The position numbers were made by a program, and so were the translations under genes. Source: Luteibacter anthropi (GTDB taxonomy: Bacteria; Pseudomonadota; Gammaproteobacteria; Xanthomonadales; Rhodanobacteraceae). Taken from it: a stretch of 64,000 nucleotides of DNA. Position 1 is the stretch's first letter. Each line of letters begins with the position of its first letter. The stretch is from positions 186,001 through 250,000 of the forward strand of contig NZ_JAARLZ010000004.1 in the NCBI RefSeq assembly GCF_011759365.1, given 5' to 3'. The notes below the pieces were generated by a model. The model was not told the origin of the DNA, searched no databases, and saw only the letters and a list, made by a program, of their open reading frames with translations. Shown here piece after piece: positions 18,788-27,701 of the stretch.

Positions 18788-19557
18788 TTGAAGTGGTTCC
18801 GCTGGATCGGCCTGACGGTCGTGCTGCTGGCGCTCGGCGCAGGGCTGCTTTACTGGTTCCTGCCGGCCAGTGTCGCCGCAGCCTTCATCACTGCGCGGGC
18901 GCACGGCCTGGTGCTGGAAGACGTCTCGGGCACCGCCTGGGACGGTCGCGCCGGCCGGGTGGCAACGGCCAGCGGCCGTGAGCTGGGCGAGCTGCGCTGG
19001 CGGCTGGGGCGCGATGCGATCCTGGGCCGCACCCATCTGGATATCCATCTGAACGGCCAGTCGGGCCGCTTCGACGGCCACCTCGACCGCACCGACCCCG
19101 ATCGCATGACCTGGACCGGCGTGGACTTCCGCCTGGACGCCGCCGTGCTGACCGGCCCCGCACTGCCGCCGGAGCTGGTGCCGGTGGGCGTGGTCGAAGG
19201 CACGGTGCCGCGCGCCGAGTTGCAGAACAACTGGCCCATGGCGCTGGATGCCGAGGTGCGCTGGCGCGCCGCGGCGGTGAAAACGCCCGAAGGCCACGTC
19301 GCCCTCGGCGGCATCGCCCTCAAGGCACGCAGCGATGCGGGCGTGCTGCGCGCCGACCTGCGCGACGACGGCGAGGGCTCGCTTGCCGTCACTGCCGCCC
19401 TGGCCGGCTCGCCGCTGGGCTGGCGTTTCCAGGGGCGCCTCGTGCCACGCATCGCCGACAGCGCGCTCACCCATCTCATCGCCCGTTTCGGCCCCGTGGC
19501 CCGCGACGGCTCCGTCACCCTCCAGCGCAAGGCGGGCCTGGCGCCCACCCTCGACCC

Positions 19558-19561
<4 letters not shown>
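18788..19561 (+). CDS. gspN: Type II secretion system protein N (GspN), orphan
   Basis: A 257-residue bitopic inner-membrane protein: a short basic start, one membrane helix (about residues 6-26), then a periplasmic domain. The repeated lines VLEDVSGTAWDGRAGRVATASG and LGELRWRLGRDAILGRTHLDIHL are typical of T2SS protein N. The start codon is TTG with GAGGTGA 5 nt upstream. No other gsp/xps gene is nearby; instead it heads an overlapping run of metabolite-phosphate hydrolases. The divergent gene is bioA. Confidence 0.8.
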
Positions 19562-20342
<781 letters not shown>

Positions 20343-20346
<4 letters not shown>

Positions 20347-20900
20347 ACAAGCGCCCGACCATCCTCGCCACACGTGACGCGCCACAAGACCATTTCCGCC
20401 GTGTGGAGGAGGTCGATCTCGAATTCTCCAACGGCGAGCGTCGTACCTTCCATCGACTGCATAGCGGCGGCCATGGCGCCGTGCTTATCGTCGCCATGCG
20501 CGATGCCGACACGGTGCTGCTGGTGCGCGAGTATGGCGTCGGCATCGACAGCTACGAACTGGGCGCACCCAAGGGGCGCATCGACGAAGGCGAAACCGCC
20601 GAACAGGCCGCCGACCGCGAACTGAAGGAAGAAATCGGCTTCGGCGCGCGCAGCGTGCAGTTCCTGGGCACGCTGTCGCTGTCGCCTTCATACATGAGCC
20701 ACACCATCCAGGTGATGCTCGCGCAGGATCTCTACCCCGAGCGCCTGCCCGGCGACGAACCGGAAGAACTCGAAGTGGTGCCCTGGCGGATGGATAAACT
20801 GCACGAGCTGATCGCCCGCGACGACGTCACCGACGGCCGCTCCATCGCCGCCCTGTTCATGGCCCGCGAATTCCTCGCCGGTCGCTATCGTCCCTCGTGA
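20343..20900 (+). CDS. nudE: ADP compounds hydrolase NudE (Nudix)
   Basis: Hydrolyses ADP-ribose, Ap3A and NADH-type substrates. In the 185-residue protein the Nudix box GAPKGRIDEGETAEQAADRELKEEIG begins about residue 78. The region after it (LSLSPSYMSHTIQVMLAQDLYPERLPGDEPE) matches NudE. A TACAAT at 20331-20336 sits 6 nt before the ATG, so a secondary leaderless transcript is possible. The stop overlaps the cysQ start (TGATG). Confidence 0.92.
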
Positions 20901-21718
20901 TGTCGCCGGCCCCCGCCCAGTGCCTCGATGCCGTGTGTGCCATCGCACGACGTGCCGCCGAGGCCATCCTGGCGATCTACGCGCAGGATTTCGAAGTAGT
21001 CCGCAAGGACGACGATTCCCCCGTCACCGCCGCCGACCTCGCCGCTCAGCGCATCATTGCCGAAGGGCTACGTGAGATTGCCCCGGGCGTGCCGGTGATT
21101 TCCGAAGAGGCGCTTGCCGCGCCCTGGTCCGAGCGCCGCACCTGGCGTCGGCACTGGCTGGTCGATCCGCTTGATGGCACGCGTGAATTCGTCAAGCGCA
21201 ATGGCGAGTTCACCGTGAACATCGCGCTCATCGAAGATCATCGCCCGGTCCTGGGCGTCGTGCTCGCACCGGTCGGTGGCGATACGTACTTCGCAGCCAG
21301 CGGTGCCGGCGCGTGGCGCCAGCACGAACCGGGCGCGGAAAAGGAGCGCATCCGCACGCGCCGCGCCGATGGGCGCCTGCGCGTCACGGGAAGCCGTTCA
21401 CACGCCGGCGCACGGGCAGGCGCATTGCTCGACCGCCTGGGCGAGCACGAAACCTTTGCGCTGGGTTCGTCGCTGAAGTTCTGTGTGATCGCACGCGGCG
21501 ACGCCGATATCTACCTGCGCCTGGGCGCCACGTCCGAGTGGGACACGGCAGCGGCGCAATGCGTGATGGAAGAAGCCGGCGGCGCCGTACTCGATCTGGC
21601 CGGGCGTCCCTTCCGCTACAACACGCGCGATTCGCTCATCAATCCCGAATTCATCGCCTGCGGCGACACCACCGTCGACTGGACGGCACGCCTCATCGAT
21701 CCGGACGACCACGCATGA
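20900..21718 (+). CDS. cysQ: 3'(2'),5'-bisphosphate nucleotidase CysQ
   Basis: Converts PAP, the by-product of sulfate assimilation, to AMP. The 272-residue IMPase-fold protein has KDDDSPVTAADLAA, the acidic SEEA, WLVDPLDGTREFVKRNGEFTVNIAL and SEWDTAAAQCVMEEAGG. The FVKRNGEFTVNIALIE segment is specific to CysQ among relatives. I prefer the ATG at 20900 (TGATG overlap with nudE) over the GTG one codon earlier. Confidence 0.94.
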   Translation: MSPAPAQCLDAVCAIARRAAEAILAIYAQDFEVVRKDDDSPVTAADLAAQRIIAEGLREIAPGVPVISEEALAAPWSERRTWRRHWLVDPLDGTREFVKRNGEFTVNIALIEDHRPVLGVVLAPVGGDTYFAASGAGAWRQHEPGAEKERIRTRRADGRLRVTGSRSHAGARAGALLDRLGEHETFALGSSLKFCVIARGDADIYLRLGATSEWDTAAAQCVMEEAGGAVLDLAGRPFRYNTRDSLINPEFIACGDTTVDWTARLIDPDDHA

Positions 21719-22503
21719 CCCGACCCGTCGACGACCTCCTCGCGATCATGGCCCGCCTGCGCGATCCCGAAGGAGGTTGTCCGTGGGACCTGCGTCAGAA
21801 TTTCTCGACGATTGCACCCTACACGATCGAGGAAGCCTACGAGGTGGCCGACGCCATCGACCGCAACGACATGCACGACCTGCGTGATGAACTGGGCGAC
21901 CTGCTGTTGCAGGTGGTATTCCATTCGCGCATGGCGGAAGAGGGTGGTCACTTCACCTTCGGCGATGTAGTGCAGGCCATTTGCGACAAGATGGAACGCC
22001 GCCATCCCCACGTGTTTGGCGACCTCACGCACGAAAGCGACAGCGCACGTTCCCGCGACTGGGATCGCCTGAAGGCGGAAGAACGCAAGGCAAAAGGCGG
22101 TGACGACACCAGCGCACTGGCAGGCATCTCTCACGGACTGCCCGAATGGCAGCGCGCAGTGAAGCTGCAAAAGCGCGCCGCCAACGTCGGCTTCGACTGG
22201 CCCGACCACCGCCCGGTACTCGACAAGCTGGCCGAAGAACTGGACGAAGTCCGCCACGAATTCGACAACGGCGCCGTGGAAGAACGCCTCGCCGACGAAA
22301 TCGGCGATCTGCTGTTCGTAGCCGCCAACCTGGCAAGACACGCAAAGGTAGATGTCTCCCGCGCCTTGCGCGGCGCCAACGCAAAGTTCGAACGCCGCTT
22401 CCGTGCCATGGAAACACTGGCCGCGCAAGACGGTCGGACACTCGCATCCTACCCACTGCAAGAGCAGGAATCGCTCTGGGCAAACGTAAAAAGCAAAGAG
22501 TAG
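21715..22503 (+). CDS. mazG: Nucleoside triphosphate pyrophosphohydrolase MazG
   Basis: Hydrolyses NTPs to NMP and PPi; in E. coli it also lowers ppGpp. The 262-residue protein has two MazG domains, each with the EExxE...ExxD metal motif: TIEEAYEVADAI plus DELGDLLLQVVFHS near residues 36-63, and KLAEELDEVRHE plus DEIGDLLFVAANLARH near 172-208. The start is within the cysQ stop (ATGA). It is the last gene of the gspN-IMPase-nudE-cysQ-mazG run. Confidence 0.95.
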   Translation: MTRPVDDLLAIMARLRDPEGGCPWDLRQNFSTIAPYTIEEAYEVADAIDRNDMHDLRDELGDLLLQVVFHSRMAEEGGHFTFGDVVQAICDKMERRHPHVFGDLTHESDSARSRDWDRLKAEERKAKGGDDTSALAGISHGLPEWQRAVKLQKRAANVGFDWPDHRPVLDKLAEELDEVRHEFDNGAVEERLADEIGDLLFVAANLARHAKVDVSRALRGANAKFERRFRAMETLAAQDGRTLASYPLQEQESLWANVKSKE

Positions 22504-22543
22504 AAGCGTGCTAGCGCACGACCGTTCGAACGTCCAACTCCCC

Positions 22544-22571
22544 TGTAGGAGCGCGCCTCGCGCGCGACCGG
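22544..22571 (+). repeat. REP copy after mazG
   Basis: A full forward copy of the GTAGGAGCGCGCC family. A degenerate partner (AGCGTGCTAGCGCACGACC) lies at about 22505-22523. Confidence 0.85.
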
Positions 22572-22600
22572 TTGAAACGATACCGCTCCGTAGTAAAGCA

Positions 22601-22994
22601 GCCCATGTGGTGCGTCGCTCCGTAGGAAGGGCTCGCCTATTGGCCTCGCACTCGGCGCGTGAGGCGTGGCGGCGAACGAGGCGGCGGGGGCGGCCCTTGT
22701 CGCTCCGGCCTGCGGTGTCCCTCGGGAAAGGAGAGCCGCTGCGCGGCTCAGTGTCTTATGGCTTACGCCCCTTCGGGCACGGTGAGCGTGCGGGGTTTTT
22801 CGACTCGGCTCCTGCCTCGGCGAAAAAGGCCGGCCTTCCTGGCCGGCCCCGCTACGCGGCCTGGTCCGCCCACCCCCTCACCTCCATCAAGTCGCGCCAA
22901 GGGCCGCCCCCGTCGCCTCTGCAACGCCACGCCTCACGCGCCGATGCGAGGCCGTAAGCCGAGCCTTCCCTACGGAGCGACGCACCACATGGGC
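22601..22994. repeat. Element with 100-bp imperfect terminal inverted repeats
   Basis: The left arm (22601 to about 22702) and the right arm (about 22893-22994) are inverted copies of each other. The outer 26 bp (starting GCCCATGTGGTGCGTCGCTC) are identical. After a variable patch the arms match again through GGCCTCGCA-TCGGCGCGTGAGGCGTGGCG and GGGGGCGGCCCTTG. About 190 bp lie between the arms, with smaller hairpins, including GGCCGGC...GCCGGCC near 22841. No protein is convincing. It resembles a MITE or a large structured interspersed repeat; target-site duplications are not obvious. Confidence 0.75.
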
Positions 22995-23086
22995 TGGGTT
23001 CCTACGGAGCGCAACATCGCCGATACGATCGGCTCCTACCCCTTCGGTAGGGATGCCTCTTTCAACTGGCGATGCGGCGTATCAAA

Positions 23087-23112
23087 CGGTCGCGCGCAAG
23101 CACGCTCCTACA
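23087..23112 (-). repeat. Degenerate REP copy
   Basis: A reverse copy in which the stem centre reads GCAAGCACGC, so the palindrome has lost two bases. It lies between the long inverted-repeat element and the terminator of the next gene. Confidence 0.75.
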
Positions 23113-23132
23113 ACGCATATCGGGGCGGAAAA

Positions 23133-23158
23133 GAAACGGAGCCATGAGGCTCCGTTTC
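23133..23158 (-). terminator. Intrinsic terminator of the Gly/His-rich exported protein gene
   Basis: A perfect 11-bp stem, GAAACGGAGCC/GGCTCCGTTTC, with a 4-nt loop (23144-23147). Read on the minus strand it is followed by CTTTTCC, giving a U-rich tail. Confidence 0.88.
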
Positions 23159-23175
23159 TCGTGCTCGCAGCGGTC

Positions 23176-23697
23176 TTACTTGCTATCGGGGGTCTTTGCC
23201 GATGCGCGCTGCTGCATGCGTGCCTTGAAGGCTTCCATTTCCTGGTGGCGCTTCTGGTCCTGCGCGAGGCTTTCGTCGAGGCTCTTGCGCATCGTGGCGA
23301 TGGCGGCGTCTACGTTTTGCGGCTGCATCTGCGTGCGGGCCAGGTGACGGTAAGCGTAGTCACGCACGCGCGGGTTCTGCGACTTGGCGAGGATGTCGTT
23401 GTACAGCGCCGGCAGTTCCTTCTGGCGACCGGACATGATGTACAGGCGTTCCAGGCCGCGGATGTCGCCGATTACGCCACTGCGCATGCCGCCGTGGCCG
23501 TGCTGGCTCCAGCCGCCCTTACCGTGGTCGCCACCGGGGCCGCGGCCCCACTTCTGACCCTGGCCCTGGCCCTGCGGGGCACTGTGTGCGGCCGGAGCGG
23601 CCGGAGCTTGCGGGGCGGCATCCTGCGCGAACGCGAAGGCGGCCGAACCGGCAAGGAGGAGTGAAACTGCGCTGGCGATAAGGGTCTTGCGTTGCAT
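23176..23697 (-). CDS. Exported Gly/His/Gln-rich protein of unknown function
   Basis: 173 residues. A clear signal peptide (basic MQRK, hydrophobic core, AFAFAQ with cleavage near residue 25) is followed by an Ala/Pro stretch and a low-complexity region, about residues 42-70, rich in Gly, Gln, His and Trp (GQGQGQKWGRGPGGDHGKGG, then WSQHGHGGMRSG). The helical C-terminal half is rich in Met, Gln and charge (RTQMQPQNVDAAIATMRKSLDE, AFKARMQQRA). The His/Gly region could bind metal, and the C-terminal half is reminiscent of CpxP/Spy-like periplasmic proteins, but I cannot assign a family. It has its own terminator. Confidence 0.7.
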   Translation of the reverse strand: MQRKTLIASAVSLLLAGSAAFAFAQDAAPQAPAAPAAHSAPQGQGQGQKWGRGPGGDHGKGGWSQHGHGGMRSGVIGDIRGLERLYIMSGRQKELPALYNDILAKSQNPRVRDYAYRHLARTQMQPQNVDAAIATMRKSLDESLAQDQKRHQEMEAFKARMQQRASAKTPDSK

Positions 23698-23862
23698 GAG
23701 ATGTCTCCGGGTTGGGCTTGCACGGGGAAAAACGTGCCGTAACGACGACGGTTGACCGTTACGTTGGCGTTCGCTCAGATTCGCGGGAACTCCCGGTATG
23801 CAACCTTTTACGGTCGGGCGGCATCCATGCCCGGGTCAGACACGCCCCCGGAGGATTTACCC

Positions 23863-24627
23863 ATGCGTCAGTCACTGTTTGCCTTGCTGTTGCTTGTCCC
23901 CGCCGTTGCCATGGCCGATGGCCGTTGCGAATTTCACGCCGACCGCCATCTCGACCTCGATTTTTCGGGCGTGCGCCAGGTGCGTTTCCTCACCGGTTCT
24001 TACGAGCTGGAGGTTGCCGGAAATGCCTCTGGTAATCGTGGTTCGGCCGATGGAAAGGCTTGTGCATCCGACAAGGATGCCCTGGAGAATCTGGTCATCA
24101 CCCAGAGCCGGGACGGCGATGTGCTGACGATCACCCTGGGAAATTTTGCTCCCCAGTGGCACTGGAATAGTGGCTATAACGATCTGCGCGTAACGGCCAG
24201 CGTGCCAGCCGGCGTGCCGGTTCGCGTCGAGGTGGCTTCGGGTACCGCGAAGGTGCGTAGCGTGGCGTCGCTGGACACCACCGTGGCCTCCGGCCTGCTC
24301 AAGGCCGAGGGTGTCAAGGGCCAGGTCGGTGCACGGGTGGCTTCCGGGCAGGCGACGTTCACCGACATCGGCTCCTTGAATGTCGAAAGCGTCGCGTCCG
24401 GGTCGCTCGATGCCCGCCAGATCCGTGGCAATGCCACGCTGGGGCCCGTGGCCTCGGGTTCCCTGCGGGTCAGCGGGGTGAACGGTAACGTCAGCGCGCG
24501 TGGCGTGGCCTCGGGCGGCCTCACGGTCAGCGACGTGAAGGGAAGCCTCGCCGTGGACCACAAGGGTAGCGGCAGCATCAACTACTCCGGCATCGGCGGC
24601 ACGGTAGACGTGCCGAAAGACCGATAA
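23863..24627 (+). CDS. Exported beta-helix-like protein with ASG repeats (DUF4097/GIN-type), paralogue 1
   Basis: 254 residues with a signal peptide (MRQSLFALLLLVPAVAMA). The mature protein begins DGRCEFHADRHLDLDFSG. From about residue 120 a repeat of some 19 residues occurs six times with VASG (or GVASG) at the turn, then a last KGSGSINY. Such head-to-tail short repeats suggest a right-handed beta-solenoid, as in the GIN/DUF4097 families of unknown role. Two cysteines (Cys near residue 22 and the KACAS cysteine) are shared with the next gene and may form a disulfide. A GGAGG site at 23850-23854 precedes the ATG at 23863. Confidence 0.78.
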   Translation: MRQSLFALLLLVPAVAMADGRCEFHADRHLDLDFSGVRQVRFLTGSYELEVAGNASGNRGSADGKACASDKDALENLVITQSRDGDVLTITLGNFAPQWHWNSGYNDLRVTASVPAGVPVRVEVASGTAKVRSVASLDTTVASGLLKAEGVKGQVGARVASGQATFTDIGSLNVESVASGSLDARQIRGNATLGPVASGSLRVSGVNGNVSARGVASGGLTVSDVKGSLAVDHKGSGSINYSGIGGTVDVPKDR

Positions 24628-24737
24628 ACACCGACGACCACTTCCGGCATGCTCGTGTCGGCGAAATTCCATCCTGTAACGTTTGGCTGTCCAGCCGCTC
24701 ATCTCTACCGGCCCAGACTTCCACGGAGGCTTCATCC

Positions 24738-25508
24738 ATGCGTCAACTCATCCTCGCCGCCCTCCTGCTGGCACCCGCGGCGGCATTTGCCAGCAATCAC
24801 TGCGAGTTTCACGCCGACCGCAATCTCGATCTCGACCTGAGCGGTATCAGCAAGGTGCACTTCGTCACCAACGCCTTCGACCTCACGGTGGAAGCCAAGG
24901 GCAGCGGCACGCGTGGCAGCGTGAGCGGCAAGGCATGCGCATCGGACCAGAAGCTGCTCGACGGCCTGGCGGTTACCCAGCAGAAGAACGGCGACACGCT
25001 GACCATTGCCCTGGAAAGCAAGGAGAGCAGCTGGGGATTCGGTAGCCACTACACCGACCTCAAGGCCAACGTGACCATTCCGGCCAGCATCCCGGTCGAG
25101 CTGGAGGTGGGCTCGGGCAGCGCCAAGGTACGTGGCCTGAAGTCGCTGGATACCCAGGTCGGGTCAGGCGAGCTTGAAGCCAACGACATCGCCGGACCGG
25201 TCACCGTGAAGGTGGGTTCGGGTGAAGCCGCATTCCGCGGCATTGGTCCTCTCACTGTGACGGCGGTGGGCTCGGGTGACCTGCGTGCCAATGAGATTGC
25301 CGGCGATGCCAGGGTGGACACCATCGGCTCCGGTGACGCCGAGATTGGCGGCGTGAAGGGCAGCCTGTCCGTGGACCGCATCGGCTCGGGCAGCCTGGCT
25401 GTCGGTCATGTCGACAAGAATCTCACGGTGCGCAAGAAGGGCAGCGGCGACCTGAACTACACGAAGGAAAACGTCGGCGGCAAGCTGGATGTCCCGAAGC
25501 AGGATTGA
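24738..25508 (+). CDS. Exported beta-helix-like protein with GSG repeats (DUF4097/GIN-type), paralogue 2
   Basis: 256 residues, clearly a tandem duplicate of the preceding gene: same signal peptide type (MRQLILAALLLAPAAAFA), same NHCEFHADRNLDLDLSG start and same ending (KGSGDLNY...KLDVPKQD). Here the repeat turn is VGSG or IGSG in place of VASG, seven times, with a period of about 19 residues from residue 118. The 110-bp gap between the two genes could hold a separate promoter. Function unknown; an outer-surface or periplasmic structural or stress role is only a guess. Confidence 0.78.
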   Translation: MRQLILAALLLAPAAAFASNHCEFHADRNLDLDLSGISKVHFVTNAFDLTVEAKGSGTRGSVSGKACASDQKLLDGLAVTQQKNGDTLTIALESKESSWGFGSHYTDLKANVTIPASIPVELEVGSGSAKVRGLKSLDTQVGSGELEANDIAGPVTVKVGSGEAAFRGIGPLTVTAVGSGDLRANEIAGDARVDTIGSGDAEIGGVKGSLSVDRIGSGSLAVGHVDKNLTVRKKGSGDLNYTKENVGGKLDVPKQD

Positions 25509-25577
25509 TTCATGCCTGCACGTGGCCGCGACGATCGCGGCCACTATCATCTGCCCATCTTGGGTGGGAATCTGCGG

Positions 25578-26681
25578 ATGAACTGGTTGCCGGAGTCGCT
25601 GCGCGGATTGCGCCGCGACATGTTGTTCCTCACGCTCCTGGCAGCGTCGGTCGTGTTCGCGATCGCGCTGCCGTCGCGCCTGCCCGAATGGCCCGGGCTG
25701 GTCGACTGGCCGACTATCGCGGCGCTTACAGGTTTGCTACTGCTCACCAAGGCAGTGGAGACGAGCGGCGCCCTGCATGTGGCGGGTCACTGGCTGATCG
25801 ATCGCACGGCCACCCGTCGCATCGCGGCGCTCGGCCTCGTCGCGGCCACGGCGCTCCTCTCGATGCTGCTGACCAACGACGTCTCGCTCTTTGTCATGGT
25901 GCCGTTGACACTCAGCATGTGCCGCATCGCGCGCATGCCGGCGACCAAGCTGGTGATCTTCGAGGCGCTGGCCGTCAATGCTGGCTCGATGCTTACGCCC
26001 ATCGGTAACCCGCAGAATCTGTTCCTGTGGCAGCAGTGGGGCAACGGCTTCGGCGGCTTCGTGCTGGCGATGTTGCCGCTGGTGGCCTTGGCGCTAGGTT
26101 TGTTGCTGGTTGTAACGGCTTTTGCTTTTCCCGCAACGCGCCTCGAAGTGCACGACCGTGGCGACGAGCAGGTGGATCACCGCATGCTGATTGTCGCGGC
26201 AGTGCTGTACCTGCCTTTCATCGTGCTTGCCGACATGCACATGGCTGGCTGGGCGTTGCTCGGTGTCTTTGTCGTATTCCTGGCGTTCCGGCCGCGTATC
26301 GTCGCTGCGATCGACTGGGGGCTGTTGCTGACCTTCGTGCTGATGTTCATCGACCTGAAGCTGCTGGCCGGGCTCCAGGTAATTCGTGATTTCATCGGTG
26401 GCCTGGGTCTGGATCATCCGGGGCATCTCTACGTCACCAGCGCATTGGTATCCCAGGTGATGAGCAATGTGCCGGCGACCATCCTGCTCAGCGAGTACTC
26501 GCATGACTGGCGCACGCTTGCGTGGGGCGTGAATGCAGGCGGATTTGGCGTGGTGCTTGGTTCGCTCGCAAACCTGATTGCCTTGCGCCTGCTTGGCGAG
26601 CGCAAGGCATGGCTTGCGTTTCATATCTGGTCGATTCCCTTTTTCATCGTGGTGGGCTTGCTGGGCTGGGCGTTGCTCTAG
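25578..26681 (+). CDS. YbiR-type anion permease (ArsB/NhaD superfamily)
   Basis: 367 residues with about ten hydrophobic segments. LLLLTKAVETSGALHVAG, LLSMLLTNDVSLFVMVPLTL, IFEALAVNAGSMLTPIGNPQN and SNVPATILLSEYSHDW are the paired hairpin/NPxN motifs of the ion-transporter superfamily. The overall order closely resembles E. coli YbiR, whose substrate is not established. I chose the ATG at 25578 (MNWLPESLRG), with GGGTGGGA upstream. The DnaA-box array begins 6 bp after its stop. Confidence 0.85.
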   Translation: MNWLPESLRGLRRDMLFLTLLAASVVFAIALPSRLPEWPGLVDWPTIAALTGLLLLTKAVETSGALHVAGHWLIDRTATRRIAALGLVAATALLSMLLTNDVSLFVMVPLTLSMCRIARMPATKLVIFEALAVNAGSMLTPIGNPQNLFLWQQWGNGFGGFVLAMLPLVALALGLLLVVTAFAFPATRLEVHDRGDEQVDHRMLIVAAVLYLPFIVLADMHMAGWALLGVFVVFLAFRPRIVAAIDWGLLLTFVLMFIDLKLLAGLQVIRDFIGGLGLDHPGHLYVTSALVSQVMSNVPATILLSEYSHDWRTLAWGVNAGGFGVVLGSLANLIALRLLGERKAWLAFHIWSIPFFIVVGLLGWALL

Positions 26682-26687
26682 CTCGCG

Positions 26688-27638
26688 TTATCCACACGGA
26701 ATGTGGAAAGCCACTGCATAAGGGTGTGGATAAGCCGGAACCGGGCTTTCGTGTCAGTAGGTTGCATTGCCTTGGTCAAACCGTGACCACTGTAGGAGCG
26801 CGCCTTGCGCGCGACCGGGGTCGTCGTGCTGACCGGTCGCGCGCGAGGCGCGCTCCTACAGAAGCTGGTTATCCACATGGAGTGTGGATACGCGCTGCAT
26901 AAGGGTGTGGATAAGCCGGAACCGGTCTTTCGTGTCAGCAGGTTGCGTTGCAATGGTTAAAACGTAACCACTGTAGGAGCGCGCCTTGCGCGCGACCGGT
27001 TTCCGCGACAACCCCGGTCGCGCGCAAGACGCGCTCCTACAGAAGCTGGTTATCCACATGGAGTGTGGATACGCGCTGCATAAGGGTGTGGATAAGCCGG
27101 AACCGAGCTTGCGTGTCAGCAGGTTGCGTTGCAATGGTTAAAACGTAACCACTGTAGGAGCGCGCCTTGCGCGCGACCGGTTTCTGCGACAACCCCGGTC
27201 GCGCGCAAGGCGCGCTCCTACAGAAGCTGGTTATCCACATGGAGTGTGGATACGCACTGCATAAGGGTGTGGATAAGCCGGAACCGGGCTTTGGTGTCAG
27301 CAGGTTGCGTTGCAATGGTTAAAACGTAACCACTGTGGGAGCGCGCCTTGCGCGCGACCGGTTTCCGCGACAACCCCCGGTCGCGCGCAAGGCGCGCTCC
27401 TACAGAAGCTGGTTATCCACATGGAGTGTGGATACGCACTGCATAAGGGTGTGGATAAGCCGGAACCGGACTTTGGTGTCAGCAGGTTGCGTTGCAATGA
27501 TTAAAACGTAACCACTGTAGGAGCGCGCCTTGCGCGCGACTGGTTTCCGCGACAACCCCGGTCGCGCGCAAGGCGCGCTCCTACACAAGCGGTTATCCAC
27601 ATGGAATGTGGATACGCGCTGCATAAGGGTGTGGACAA
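26688..27638. repeat. Six-unit 181-bp tandem array with REP pairs and DnaA boxes
   Basis: The unit repeats at 26688, 26869, 27050, 27231, 27413 and 27593 (periods 181, 181, 181, 182, 180). Each unit reads TTATCCACA, then TGTGGATAC, then TGTGGATAA 37 bp from the first box, then an AT-richer TTAAAACGTAACC, then a forward and a reverse REP about 15-20 bp apart. The last unit lacks the REP pair, and the first and last units are the most diverged. Forward REPs are near 26791, 26972, 27153, 27334 and 27516; reverse ones near 26832, 27014, 27195, 27377 and 27558. No protein-coding gene is credible here. Confidence 0.95.
26688..27638. promoter_or_regulatory. Cluster of 11 perfect DnaA boxes (candidate DnaA-titration/regulatory locus)
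   Basis: Perfect TTATCCACA lies on the plus strand at 26688, 26869, 27050, 27231, 27413 and 27593, and its exact complement TGTGGATAA at 26725, 26906, 27087, 27268 and 27450. The sixth complement site, at 27630, reads TGTGGACAA. Five one-mismatch boxes TGTGGATAC lie at 26883, 27064, 27245, 27427 and 27607. TTATCCACA is the sequence of the high-affinity R1 and R4 boxes of E. coli oriC. Binding and function are inferred. Confidence 0.6.
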
Positions 27639-27701
27639 GTCGGATCGCGCTTTCGCAGTCAACGACTTGCGTTTCACTGGTCAATTCATGAGCAGCGCAC
27701 G

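Noticed and set aside
22601-22994. Insertion sequence with transposase
   Set aside because: No transposase-like frame lies between the inverted arms; about 190 bp is too short.
26795-27504. Several 60-90 codon open frames inside the array
   Set aside because: They are translations of the same repeat unit in different frames, with no ribosome sites and REP-derived Arg/Ala-rich sequence.
26688-27638. CRISPR array
   Set aside because: The repeat unit is 181 bp with no unique spacers and contains REP palindromes; there are no cas genes.
26688-27638. Chromosomal replication origin
   Set aside because: DnaA boxes are present, but there is no dnaA, dnaN or gyrB nearby, no long AT-rich unwinding region, and the boxes sit in tandem REP units. 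A control locus fits better than oriC.
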